Translations under genes and position numbers: made by a program
Shown here: positions 21,442 to 31,694 of the stretch, in pieces
How the letters are laid out: each line of letters starts with the position of its first letter
Numbering within the stretch: the first letter of the stretch is position 1
Source of the DNA: Plasmodiophora brassicae
Taxonomy: Eukaryota; Endomyxa: Phytomyxea; Phytomyxea; Plasmodiophorida
Length of the DNA: 64,000 nucleotides
Assembly (NCBI GenBank): GCA_036867785.1
Contig: CP145413.1
Coordinates: 1,116,001 to 1,180,000 of the forward strand
Direction: 5' to 3'
Notes under the pieces: generated by a model
Database searches by the model: none
Seen by the model: the letters and a program-made list of their open reading frames with translations, nothing else
What the model was told of the DNA's origin: nothing

Positions 21442-21703
21442 GCCTTGTATGGGTCGACCATCGCCGGACACTTGCACGGCCCAGATCGGAAGCTGCTCGT
21501 GCGCGCCAGCCGAAAGGACGATAAAGAACACGTCCGGTTCGTCCCGGCCGACGAGACGTTACCGCGATTTCGTATCCCGCTGACAGAATTCCCGTCGGAA
21601 ACGAAGTGGAATCGTCCCGAACTCAAAGCAGAATGGGGGCGCGAATTGACGGTAAAATTTGCCGAATGGCCTCCAGAAAATCAGCTGCCAAGTGCAACGT
21701 TCT
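21442..21703 (+). pseudogene. Orphan fragment resembling the second cold-shock domain of an RNB exoribonuclease
   Basis: The plus frame here reads 'IAGHL', 'EHVRFVPADETLPRFRIPL' and 'GRELTVKFAEWP', then 'NQLPSATF'. That is the layout of the Rrp44/DIS3 and DIS3L CSD2 segment ('...LFVPADRRIPRIRI...', '...VVVRIDSWP...YPNGHF'). No N-terminal PIN domain or RNB domain of its own follows: the next gene is a full DIS3L2 with its own, different CSD2. I read it as a decayed or partial paralogue, or an exon of a gene I could not assemble. The similarity rests on remembered motifs and should be tested. Confidence 0.35.
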
Positions 21704-21772
21704 CCCCTGCGCTTCAATCGCAGGTTTGCGTCTTACCGGATGACATATTTCGTGGATTGATTCGTTCATTAG

Positions 21773-24700
21773 ATGACTGTTGTCACTCGCAATGTGATGG
21801 GCCGAGGTCATTCTCGTATGCCTCAAACGCAGCCGCAGAGTCAGGACCTGCCCCATGTCCAACCGATTCAACCGTCAGGAGCCTCGGTGATGGGGTATGA
21901 CCAGGATAGGAGGCAGGCCCAAACGCGAGCCGTCCCAAGACGAGCTAACCGTGCACCTGGCGATGCGCCAGACCAACAGCCTCAACAGGGCGCGACCCAA
22001 GATCAGAGTCATCACCATCCTGAAAGTCGTCATCGTGCACCACCACATCAACATCGGGCACACAGGCCGCCCGCGTATCATTGGCGCCCGAAGCAAGCGG
22101 TACCTGCTGCTAACGGTACTGCTGCGGAAGAGCCCGAGACTTCTACACAAGAACATGCTGCTGCATCGACTGTCCAACAGGCCGATAGCCCATCCAAACC
22201 TGATGCGACACCAAAGAAGAGAAAGTTGAGGACCTGGTTTGACGAGTATCTCTCGCCACAGGATTTGGAAAAGGGCCTAGCGGACAAGACTCTATTGAAG
22301 GGCACACTTCACGTTAACGCCAAGAACTCTCAGGAGTCCTGGGTTCGCATGATTGGTAAAAAGAGCATCGTGCCTTCTGGTCCTGACGGTAATCTGATTA
22401 TGCATCAGATTCGAACGATGGAGGGGACATCATCATTGTTGGGCCAAGAGACCGTAACCGCGCGTTCGATGGGGATATCGTCGCAGTTCGTCTTGCGCCT
22501 CGAGAGCGATGGCCGGCGCGTCGCAAGCGTGTCTATCCGTCTGCGGCTCCGCTTGGTATGCGATATCGTGCATTTGTTCTGCGGTCCCTCTGACATTGTT
22601 TATTCAGTTGAAGCTGAGGACACTGTTGAAACTAGCGAAAGCCCTGTCGCCGCAATTAGTGACGTTGACGACGTTACGGCTGAGATGGACGACCTGGCCA
22701 TTTCCGACAGTAATAACGTGAATGTATGTTGTCATTGAAATATGGGATGTCGGCCGTTTTAAACTCGAATTGCTCTCTTAGTTGCAACGATCTGGTGCAG
22801 TGGTCGGTATTCTCTCCCGTTCGCCAGATGTCACAAAGGATATTATTGGTCATCTCAACCTTATAACAAGCGAGTCGCAAGAAACGGGGACCGCCAAAGA
22901 AGTCCCGACCATAGACCCAGCTTCCAGCATTATTGTGTTCACGCCCGTTTCTAAGAAATATCCACGGTTCGTCTTGCTTGGTGAAGGTTCATTCATCCTC
23001 TCACTGTCGCGTAATCAGAGGATACTTGTCGAGTCGATCATGGCCAAGGGAACTAATGTCATCGGACCCTGGTGTTGCACGCGACGCATGGAATGCGATT
23101 TACTCTGTTTCCTATGGGCACTGGAAAATCATGGATCGCCGCCCAGTGTGCCACAACCTGCGTTGCATTGGGCCGTCCGGTCATATTGAGCCTGAGACCG
23201 AAGCGCTTCTTCGCTCTACGAAAATATTTCACCAGGATACGTTCCCACCAACTGTATGAGTTCAGCGTACCGAGGCCGAACACGCACTGAAGCATTTGTT
23301 GCCTAGGTTACGCAGCACTTACAAGCAGAACTTGGAATATCAGAGGGTCGCATGTGGGAAATCCCATCCGAAGTCATCGCCAATCGTCGCGACCTTCGAA
23401 ATACGCGCATCTTTTCCATTGATCCTTTGACAGCGAAGGATCTTGATGACGCCCTCTCCATAACGGAAATCGATGACAATACTGTTGAGGTGCGTTATCG
23501 GATACGGCTCGGTACACCGAGGCGACGAGCCGTTAATCTTGCACCGCAGATTGGTGTCCACATTGCCGACGTGTCGTACTTTGTCCGCGAGGGTTCGTAG
23601 CATTCTTGATGAGGTGCAATACTTTGACTAGCCGTGCAGGATCGCCCGTTGATCTCGAAGCCCGCAAACGATGCACGAGTGTGTATCTTGTACAGAAAGT
23701 TATTCCGATGTTGCCGTCCGTGCTCTGCGAGCAACTATGCAGTTTGAACCCAGGGGTTGACCGCCTAGCCTTCAGCGTGGTTTGGCGCATGACGAAAGAC
23801 GGTCGGTTGCATGGCATATCTGATTTCGTATCAATATTCGTCATCAAACAAGTAACATCTAATAGGTCGCCGGTGTCGTGATTTCGAACCTTGGTTTGGG
23901 CGCACAGTCATTCGATCATGTGCGAAGCTGGACTATGGTACAGCGCAGAAATTTGTCGACGGTGTGACCGATACTTCCTTGGCGGTCAGCGAACCGTTCT
24001 CTGTCAGCGAGGTCGCAAATGATTGCAAGTTGATGATGAAGGTAGCAGATTTACATGTCCTATGTCGACTTCCTAAGTGGTAACAGGTTGCCATGGCGCG
24101 TCGCGCTCACCGGTTCGAGACTGGCTCTTTGAGATTGGACAGGCCAAAGATGTGCTTTCAGTTCGACGCCGATCGCAACCCTATCGGTGTGCAGGCGTAC
24201 ACGCTCTACGATTCTGTACGTATTCCGTGGTGGTTCCGCGTTCCGGTTTAACATGATGGGTTTCAGAATCGCATGATTGAAGAGTACATGCTTCTTGCAA
24301 ACACGTTGGTTGCTGAAAAGCTCTCGAACGACGTTCCAGAAGTTGCATTGCTGCGAAGGCATGAAGCGCCTGTGCCGAACAAACTCGTGGAAATTGTTGC
24401 GCTTTGCAATAAGCTTGGCTACTCGATCGATGGGAGTAGTGCACACACGCTGCATCAAACTCTTGAAACTGTCGAAGGTGAGGGTACCGTCGGACCCGTC
24501 TGTCCAGCAGAAGTTCTAATCGACAAGCAGATATCAATGTTCGCGGCTTTATTTACGTACTTATCTCTGTGGCAATGCGTCGCGCACAGTATTTCTGCGT
24601 CCATGAGACTCCAGTTGACCCCGACGAGGTGACAGGCCTTGGTGGCTGGGCACATTACGCTCTTGGGTTTGTGAAACCGTTGGTGTGTTCTGGACACCCT

Positions 24701-25417
24701 CTTATGCTTGTGTAGGTTTGAGACCTACACTCATTTCACGTCCCCGATTCGTCGGTACGAAATATAACGCCGACGTGCTTGCTCTGTACTAACTGATGAC
24801 AGATATGCTGACATTATTGTTCATCGGATGCTTGAATATTGCATTTCGGAGGACGAGAATGTCAAGGCGCTGCCCACTGCCGATACGGTTCGCCAAATTG
24901 CTGACCGATGCAATGACATGAAGTTCCGGTAAGCTCCATGCCTTGCTGTGATGGTGTCTGGAATTCATTGCTTACTCGGCGACCGGTGAAGCGCCAAGGC
25001 AGCGGAGGATATGTCGCTCTTGATGTTTCTGGGGGTCCTGGTCAAGGAGGCGCCTCTCTATGAGTTAGCCTACCTGATCGACTTGGGTGTGCGGACCTGC
25101 GTCGTCTACATTCCTCGTCTTGGCCTTGAGGTGCACTTGATATGAGATGTATCTATTGTCTACCGCTCAGTGTGTTTTAGGAACGTCTTTTCCTGGACAA
25201 GATACAAGACGTCCACAAGGCGGAGATCGAGGAAGACAAGTCAAGCCAGACGAAATCCCTGGTCATTGATTGGAAAGACCATCCAGTTGAGAAGGTCTCG
25301 CTATTCGAACCTGTCCGAGTCCAGCTGAGCGTCAACGACTCGGTCCCGTTCCGCCTGTCTCTCAGCGTCCTTCCGCGTGCGTTGCCTGAGCAAGAATCGA
25401 CTACGTCCAGTACATAA
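21773..25417 (+). CDS. DIS3L2: DIS3L2-type 3'-5' exoribonuclease (RNB family)
   Basis: Processive 3'-5' RNase that degrades uridylated RNAs in the cytoplasm without the exosome. It has no PIN domain. After a His/Gln/Pro-rich N-terminus come CSD1 ('[20 protein letters not shown]', '[18 protein letters not shown]') and CSD2. The RNB core follows, with the Mg-binding motif '[17 protein letters not shown]', '[16 protein letters not shown]', '[20 protein letters not shown]', '[15 protein letters not shown]', '[19 protein letters not shown]', and an S1-like C-terminus. At least ten short introns are needed. A model one is 24755-24802, with branch TACTAAC. One is only 30 bases (24057-24086), and one appears to use a GC donor (23814-23865). 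The exact joins around 24540-24600 and 22930-23080 were not resolved. The stop is at 25415-25417; the ATG at 21773 is tentative. Confidence 0.88.
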
Positions 25418-25542
25418 ACTTCATCCAGACACTCCGCTCAGGAGACTGTATTCCCAAACCGTTCTGGTGGGACACGACTTCAGCCGGTTTAAACGTTGCT
25501 GCAACGGCTGCGCGAACGCACAGCCTATAATCATATCTAGCT

Positions 25543-27154
25543 TCAGACATCAACGTGCTCACTATACATCAAGACGCCTACCTGGTCTACCGACGAGAAG
25601 TCCTTCATCCCAATCATTGTGCGAACAGCATCACTGCAGCGGGGCGTCTCGGGTCTTTTCACATCGCCAGCTGGGTTCGGTCCTTGTTCTTCGACTACGT
25701 CTCCAGAAGGTGGAACGGGAGTTGACATTCTCCTCGTTTTGCGTTCGCCTTCCGACTTGGAGGTCTGATCAAGCACTCCTAGCAGATCGCGGTATTGGAT
25801 TTGGCCGCCTTTGAATCTTGAAGCCGATTCAAACACGGTTCGCAGATCCTGCCACCCTGCTCAGTCGAGATGGTCACATGGTAGCGTCGACGTGCTCACC
25901 TGAACGGACAGCTCCAGATCGTTGTTTATGTCGGCAACCACACGACGGAACTGTGGGAACGAGAGCTGCCCCTTATCGCGTTCGAATGCACCGCGAATGG
26001 CGTTTAGCTTCTGAGGATCACGAATTTCCTGCCGCAATGTGTCGAATGCGGCCGAATGCTGCGCAGGAACCGTCGGCGACGACTTCGCTACGATCTTCTG
26101 ACGCCGGCGCTCAAAGTCGTTGAATGTACACAGATAGAGTGGTTGAGCCTGGATCCAAAACGCTGAGCAAATGGAGGCATCCCAGCAAGCTAAAGATTGG
26201 GGAGACCTGCTGGTTTCGTCGAGTCCACACGTCGCAAGCGACGTTGTCGATGAATTCAAGACTGTTGATCTTGCCATCACGGCTACCGCCAAAGTGCTCG
26301 AACAAGATCCTCATATCGGCATCCGAGATGTGCATTCCGAACCGGGTGCAACCCTTCCTGAAGTGATCGTAGTCCAGCTCGGGCAGAAGACCTAGGTGAT
26401 GACGGTTGAGACACGTTTGCCGGGAACGTCCAACGAGTTCGTACTGTGCTCGTCAGCTTTGAAGCATTTCAGCAGATTGTATCGGCCTCGAGCTCGCTGG
26501 TTGACCTTCTCTCGCAGCAAGTTCGCCAAGGCCTCCCCGTCACTGAGGGCTTTAACTGGTGACGGCGCGATACGAGTGAGCATCCCATGTGGCCATGTGA
26601 ACGTCGATACGCCGTTCCCCTTGTCCTCCTGCTTGTGAATATTCTGAAAGTCCTCGAACAGAAGATACCCTGTGGTTGGTTGATGTGTCAGTCGTCATGA
26701 GACCCTTGTGCAAGCAGTTAATCTCACCTTTTCCATCACGATCGTACGTGTTGAACAACGTTAGCGTTGTCTCCTCTCCACCGATCAACCCGAACCTTTC
26801 GATCTGGGCTCGGAAGTCCTCGTAGGTGACGCGGCCGGTTTTCTCACGGTCAAAGAAACAGAACGCGTCCCGCACGAGGTATGCCCTGCAGGTTCGCGAG
26901 CTGGTCAGTGGGACGACCAATGAGTGGAGTTGGGCGAGCACGAACCCTGGAAGGTGGGCGCTTATCTTCGTCAGTAGTCCATGCGGAGTCGCATCCAACC
27001 GAGCCGCCTGCCTCTGGAAGTACGCGTGTCGTGGCGTAATGGACATGCAACTCAGGTGCGTCGACGCCGACGACACCGACCTCACGTCATCATCTAATTG
27101 GTACCTTCGAGCTAACAACCGAGCATGAGTTGGTGCACTGGCGCCGATCTGCAC
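25543..27154 (-). CDS. Multi-EF-hand calcium-binding protein
   Basis: Several exons join over introns of about 50-58 bases. One example is the 58-base GTGAGA...CACAG intron that joins 'YDRDGKG' to 'YLLFEDFQNIHKQED'. Two EF loops are canonical, 'DREKTGRVTYED' and 'DRDGKGYLLFED'. Later ones are degenerate ('GSRDGKINSLEF', 'FERDKGQLSFPQF', 'FKGGQIQYRDLL'), giving a string of paired EF-hands as in EFCAB-like or centrin-unrelated scaffold proteins. The C-terminus is Pro/Glu-rich. The N-terminus is uncertain: a minus frame extends upstream to about 27463 ('SVSRPQSADLTPKPPSTPR') and may be an additional first exon. The specific family is not identified; calcium sensing or buffering is inferred from the loops only. 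Confidence 0.65.
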
Positions 27155-27615
27155 GGAGACAGACGGGTTCGTGGCGTCGAAGGCGGTTTAGGTGTCAAAT
27201 CCGCTGACTGGGGCCGGCTGACTGACAGTAAAGGCGTTCGTGGCCGGTGATGCCCACTGATATAACAGTTAGCTAGGGCGCTGCCTTCCATGCATGGATA
27301 TGGTGGCCCATACCCGGAGCGTTTCCTCGTATGCTCCCCGGGTTGCTGTGGCCGGGACATGTCGCGGTCATGGGGCGATAAGCGAACCGTTGCCATGGCC
27401 GACAGCGGCCTCGCCAGTTCAGGCAAGACCGTCGCCAATCCCGGCTGGCGGAACGCCATGCCTAATCTCCTTTCGCCCGCTGCTGCAGTCGATCGACCGT
27501 ATGTACCACACGCAAGGTGTATCTCGTTGGGGATACGTGTCATCAAATCGCATGAAAATATCTTGGACTCAGCTGAACTCCGATCTTCGCCGGGGCTGGA
27601 ACACGATGGGTGACC
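27155..27615. other. Region upstream of the first U1 gene
   Basis: Contains a minus-strand open frame (about 27155-27463) that may be the first exon of the EF-hand gene. Otherwise no gene or RNA is recognised. Confidence 0.3.
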
Positions 27616-27627
27616 GGGCCCCATAGG
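27616..27627 (+). promoter_or_regulatory. Candidate proximal sequence element of U1 gene 1
   Basis: GGGCCCCATAGG, about 60 bases (from its ATA) upstream of the predicted 5' end of U1. A near-identical element stands at the same distance in front of the second U1 gene, while the surrounding sequence differs. Confidence 0.5.
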
Positions 27628-27649
27628 CAGCCGCGACGGGGCGGACCAG

Positions 27650-27660
27650 GATATAACAGG
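27650..27660 (+). promoter_or_regulatory. Candidate TATA-like element of U1 gene 1
   Basis: GATATAACAGG, 33 bases upstream of the U1 5' end. It is matched by GATAAACAGG 31 bases upstream of the second copy. Confidence 0.45.
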
Positions 27661-27682
27661 GCGATCCGAGGTCGGAAAAAGC

Positions 27683-27878
27683 ATACTTACCTTGGTGGTC
27701 CTCCGTGGTTCAGCCACATTATGGACGATCAGTCAGGTCCTGGAGGCATCCTGGAGCGGCCCACCTGCACGCGTTGAGACATACGCAGGGCGTCATGTGA
27801 AGGGGTGTAGTCTCGGCTCTGCCGGGGCTGACACCATAATTTATGAGTCGAGGGGCTCAGAGTTCGCTCTACCCCTGC
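27683..27878 (+). ncRNA. U1: U1 spliceosomal snRNA, copy 1
   Basis: Starts with the 5'-splice-site recognition sequence ATACTTACCT. A stem GGAC/GTCC closes a ten-base loop GATCAGTCAG, the equivalent of the U1-70K loop (GAUCACGAAG in human). A TGCAC in the next hairpin may be the U1A loop. Long-range helix H pairs GGTG near base 10 with CACC just before the Sm site ATAATTTATG. The RNA ends in a 3' hairpin AGGGG...TTCG...CCCCT. At about 196 bases it is longer than human U1 (164), partly because of an extra GTGG-TTCA-GCCAC hairpin within stem-loop 1. Confidence 0.93.
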
Positions 27879-28349
27879 CCCCCAAACAATCAAATCGAAA
27901 CGCGATGGCAGGAGTGGTGCGGTGCCGCAAGTCCATCATGCACTCGTTTTCAACCGTCCCATGCTGGAGGTGGGTAAACTCGAGCAGCGTCTACGGGAGA
28001 CGCGTCTACACTCTACACGCAACAGCCGTGGGGACGGAGGTACACGCAGTTCCGTGGAGGAGCAGGAAGCGGCGACCTTGATGTGGATCGTCGAAAACGA
28101 TATACTGGAATTCGGTACTTCAACATTGTCAACCTCACCTTTATTCGGTAAAATAGCCATCGTTAATGGCCGGGTTAGGTAGAGAACCGTCCGCCGTGGT
28201 TGTAACAGCTACCGACACCCTCATGGTCGCCGACGATTGCTTTGCGTACGTCGATACGCCTTGCGCCAACTTGGTCAATCGTCCGATGGGGTTCCACTGA
28301 GACGAATAGCGCCGTCCGAAGAGTGCCGGGCGTGGCTGTTGGACTCTTG
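27879..28349. other. Spacer between U1 copy 1 and the transposase remnant
   Basis: Plus frame 27922-28182 is open but unrecognised. No RNA gene was seen. Confidence 0.3.
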
Positions 28350-28568
28350 CTGCTGTCATCTGATCCTTGATGGCAGTGGATGTCAGGAACGATCAACCAG
28401 TTGGTTATGCATGTAAAGCATATACCTAGGAACTGCATATACCTGCTGAAGCCTGCCGATATCGGGATTAACAAGCCTCTAAGGACGCGCATTCACAGCC
28501 GCTGGGAGGCCTGGAATCCCTGGATGCTTGAGAGGCCTATCGACGACGCCCTGGGTCCACCTAATTAA
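28350..28568 (+). pseudogene. Remnant of a pogo/Tigger-type DDE transposase
   Basis: The frame from 28380 reads 'VMHVKHIPRNCIYLLKPADI' followed by 'GINKPLR'. This matches the segment after the second catalytic Asp in pogo-type (DDE_1) transposases, where 'H.IPPN.TYLLQP.DVGINKPLK' precedes the third acidic residue. Just upstream, another frame reads 'LILDGSG', the expected 'LLLDGH' motif, so a frameshift separates them. The remaining transposase is missing. It lies between the two U1 copies. Confidence 0.55.
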
Positions 28569-29125
28569 TTCAAGGCCCCAACTGGCGAATTGGGTCATAG
28601 ACACTCTGCAGAATTGTCAACGGCGTGCGCATATACGGTAGTTCTTGGTCATATTTCGTGAAGAGAGTCTATGCCCCGCATGCAAGTCGTGGCGCTGCCA
28701 GGCTCACCGAATACACCAATTTGTTGAAGGTCAAAATGCGGCACGGCGGGCAGTCCCCCTCGCACATTCATGCGATGTGACCTCTGCGGTCGTACGCGTT
28801 GCATCATGATAAATGCCAGGACGCGCTGGCCGAATGCCCAGTATGCGGTCGGATCGGCACCATGGGTCCCAGCTGCGACGGGGCCTGAAACGAACATCCG
28901 ACTGGTGCTCAGTCAGTGCTCGCAAAATTTCGATGCGGTTCGTATTGCTCTGCACCTACTGTCGACCTGTCGTAAAACGCAGTCGCCTGGTTCCATCAAT
29001 GGATTGCAGAACGGCCACCTAGCATGTGGAGTCGGTGTCTGTTGACGAGCTTTCACTGCACAGCCATCGAGTTCCCGAACGTTGCTTTTGCAATTGCAAG
29101 TCCGTGCCGTCCTGCTGGATTGGGG
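28569..29125. other. Spacer upstream of U1 copy 2
   Basis: No recognised gene. Open frames on both strands (plus 28770-29045, minus 28649-28897) are short and without motifs; some of this may be further transposon debris. Confidence 0.3.
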
Positions 29126-29136
29126 GGGCCCATAAG
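29126..29136 (+). promoter_or_regulatory. Candidate proximal sequence element of U1 gene 2
   Basis: GGGCCCATAAG, about 59 bases (from its ATA) upstream of the predicted U1 5' end; compare 27616-27627. Confidence 0.5.
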
Positions 29137-29159
29137 TAACTGTCAAGCGGCGAATGGGT

Positions 29160-29169
29160 GATAAACAGG
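29160..29169 (+). promoter_or_regulatory. Candidate TATA-like element of U1 gene 2
   Basis: GATAAACAGG, 31 bases upstream of the U1 5' end; the counterpart in copy 1 is at 27650-27660. Confidence 0.45.
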
Positions 29170-29190
29170 CAGTCGACCGAGTGAGAAAGC

Positions 29191-29385
29191 ATACTTACCT
29201 TGGTGGTCCTCCGTGACTCAGTCACCTCGTGGTCGATCAATCAGGACCGGGAGGCATCCTGGAGCGGCCCACCTGCACGCGTTGAGACATACGCAGGGCG
29301 TCATGTGAAGGGGTGTAGTCTCGGCTCTGCCGGGGCTGACATCATAATTTATGAGTCGAGGGGCTCAGAGTTCGCTCTACCCCTG
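29191..29385 (+). ncRNA. U1: U1 spliceosomal snRNA, copy 2
   Basis: Same architecture as copy 1: ATACTTACCT at the 5' end, helix H, Sm site ATAATTTATG, 3' hairpin. Most differences are compensatory. The U1-70K stem is GGTC/GACC (copy 1 GGAC/GTCC) around GATCAATCAG. The extra hairpin is GTGAC-TCA-GTCAC instead of GTGG-TTCA-GCCAC. Helix H uses a G-U pair (GGTG with CATC). Paired changes with conserved loops argue that both copies make functional RNA. Confidence 0.93.
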
Positions 29386-29605
29386 CCCTCAATTCAATCA
29401 AATCGAAACTACAATAACAACTTGTTCAATCATCTCCCTGTGCACCCGCGCGCTTTGGCCCTGCTGCCTTTCGCCAGAGAAATGATGAACCGGGCGTAAT
29501 ACCTAACCTATCCCAATTGACGAAAACGCGGTCGTCTCCAAGCTCCGAAGTTCTGGCGCGCGTACGGCACGGGATTTCGTGTGTCGGTGTGGCGCATGCA
29601 CCGCA

Positions 29606-30737
29606 ATGGACGACCTCCTGTACCGGGCCAAGCTCGCTGAGCAGGTCGACCGGTATGAAGAGATGGCCGAGATGATGAAGATGCTAGTCTGCACGAAGAG
29701 GCAGCCGCTGACCGACGAGGAGCGCTCCATATTCGCTGTCGCCTTCAAGAACGTCAGTCCAACGGCGGCGCTCGTATCCGTAACGACTAATGGACGATCA
29801 GGTGTCGGGGGAGCGACGGGCTGCATGGAGGAAGGTATTGTCGATCGAGCGGCAGGAGCTGAGGAACGCGGAAGCTGCGGGCAACGAGACGGACCGGAAG
29901 GAATTCGAGCAACGCGCCGCCGTCGCTCTGGATTACCGGACACAAATCGAATCGGAGCTGTCGTTGATCTGCAACGAGGTATGTGCGATTTGCAGACCGG
30001 GGATACGCAACGTGTTTAAAAATCCAAATGAAAGGTGCTCGCGTTGCTGTACAACCATTTGGTACCGCTGTCGGATCCGGTTCTGGCCGATCAGCTCTCC
30101 ACAATCATTGCCGGCACATGCGAGGCCGGCGCCGCAGAAGACATTGCCGAGAAGCATCCGGTCGAGAAGCAGTTGGAGAAGCTGGTTGATGAGGTCCCTG
30201 CTGATTGCTTCGCATTTAACCTCACCCTGATCGCTTCCGTAGATAGTGAAGGGTGCGGCGGGCCAACCATCGTCCAAGGAATCAATGGTGTTCTGGTTCA
30301 AGATGGCTGGGGATTACAGGCGATTCCTAGCTGAGGTGCTGATGGATGGATCCGAGCGGCGTGAGGCAGAGGCGCATAAGGCGCTGCAGGCGTACACGAT
30401 CGCGTCGTCGATCGCACGCATGTACCTGACGCCCTCACATCCGATCCGTCTGGGCCTGTCGCTCAACGTTTCCGTGTTCTACTTCGAAATCCTGCAGATG
30501 CGAACCGTCGCGTGCCGGATTGCTGAGAACTCGTTCAACGAGGTACCCGTGTGCGTCCCCCTGCGCGGCCATTACAATGAACCTTCGACGCAGGCTGTCG
30601 CCGAGCTCGATCATCTTGACGGAAGTTGCTATCAGGACTCGATGTTGGTCATGCAGTTGCTGAAAGACAACCTTAGAAGTTGGACTGCCACTGAACAGGA
30701 CGACCAAGAGGTGCCTGAGACGTCGGCGAAACAGTAG
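29606..30737 (+). CDS. 14-3-3 protein with an insertion after helix D
   Basis: Dimeric adaptor that binds phosphoserine/phosphothreonine motifs. Five exons join over introns 29753-29801, 29979-30034, 30194-30242 and 30543-30593. The start at 29606 gives the family's usual N-terminus ('MDDLLYRAKLAEQVDRYEEM'). Phosphate-binding residues are visible as Lys and Arg in 'FKNVSGERRAAWR' and Arg in 'GDYRRFLAEV', where the usual Tyr of 'RY' is Phe. Groove residues follow in 'HPIRLGLSLNVSVFYFEIL' and 'DSMLVMQLLKDNLRSWT'. Between helix D ('LALLYNHLVPL') and helix E ('ESMVFWFKMAGDY') there are about 45 extra residues (with 'GTCEAGAAEDIAEKH'); canonical proteins have about 10 there. The C-terminal tail is acidic. 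A normal 14-3-3 is about 245 residues; this one is about 290. Confidence 0.95.
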
Positions 30738-30769
30738 ACTCCCTTAAACAGGAACGAAATAGTTTAGTA

Positions 30770-31694
30770 TTAGGGCGATTTGGTGTCGAGTCGGGCGTTG
30801 CGCCTCCGTTCAGTGCAGATGCGACAGTACCAGACGCCTGTGGGGTTCTCGGCGATGCCGGCACATTTGAAATGCCACCACTGGATCGTACAGTTCTCGT
30901 CGTCGCAGGCGACCATTTGCCCATAGGACGGCTGCTTGCAGTAGCAGTACGTCTGTTCTGACTGCGAAGGGCCGGAGACCGGCCTGGGCTCTTCACCATC
31001 AGCGGATGGCACGTGAGGAGAGGTCGGTATCGACGCCGCTAAAGGAGCCGGCGATAGCGCCACGGTGGACTTGTTGCCCAACAACGCACGCTGTACCGCC
31101 CTCGACAGCGTCGCAATGCCCAGGTTCTGCGACAGGTACTCCTCGAATTCGCCGTCACGAGAATACGGGCCGATCTCTTGCTCGAACTTAACAAGGTCTC
31201 TATCAATACGTGCCAGATGACTGCTGGCCTAAACATACGTCAGCAACGTGATATACAGCAACGTACGGCGATGGCATTACAATTCGGTGGCATTCTCTGG
31301 CCAGGATTAACTTCTCGTCCAGCAGCTTGATACTCTTACGCTCCTGGGATCCCAATATATTTAGGCACCTTCAGGGAATATCACGGCTGCTAAATGCTGA
31401 CCAGTCGTCGTAGCTTCTTCAATGCCGCTACATCAACCGTATTCGACGATTTCCGTCCGTCCATCATCGACGCCAACACGATTTCACGTTGCTTCCGAAT
31501 GGTTAGCTGCAACTCTGCCAGGGCACCTGAAGTAAGCGCATGGCAGGTGCGGGGGCAGCGGCGTCGTGCAGACACGTACGCTCCGCATACGTGTCCAGCT
31601 GGTAGATCAGCTGCATGTTCCGCTGCAGGTCGACGGGCAGAAACTTGAGGCTGTCCAGGACGTTCTCGAGGAACGTGCCGTCGGCGGGGATCAT
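30770..31694 (-). CDS. ING-family chromatin reader (ING domain plus PHD finger)
   Basis: Subunit of histone acetyltransferase or deacetylase complexes that reads H3K4 methylation. The start at 31694 gives 'MIPADGTFLENVLDSLKFLP' and 'VDLQRNMQLIYQLD', the ING N-terminal helical domain. A 55-base intron joins 'YAER' to 'ALAELQLTIRKQREIVLASM'. Two further short exons carry 'SIKLLDEKLILAREC' and 'SSHLARIDRDLVKFEQEI', the usual '...HIRRLDTDLARFE' helix. The C-terminal PHD finger reads 'TYCYCKQPSYGQMVACDD' ... 'WWHFKCAGI' ... 'GVWYCRICTERRR', with the full Cys4-His-Cys3 set and the aromatic-cage residues of the family. It ends soon after the PHD, as yeast Yng/Pho23 proteins do. It lies tail-to-tail with the 14-3-3 gene, with 32 bases between stops. 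Confidence 0.88.

Noticed and set aside
27692-28081. Plus-strand frame overlapping U1 copy 1 (and a similar one at 29200-29499)
   Set aside because: These frames are open only by chance across the U1 RNA genes, and they share sequence because the RNAs do.
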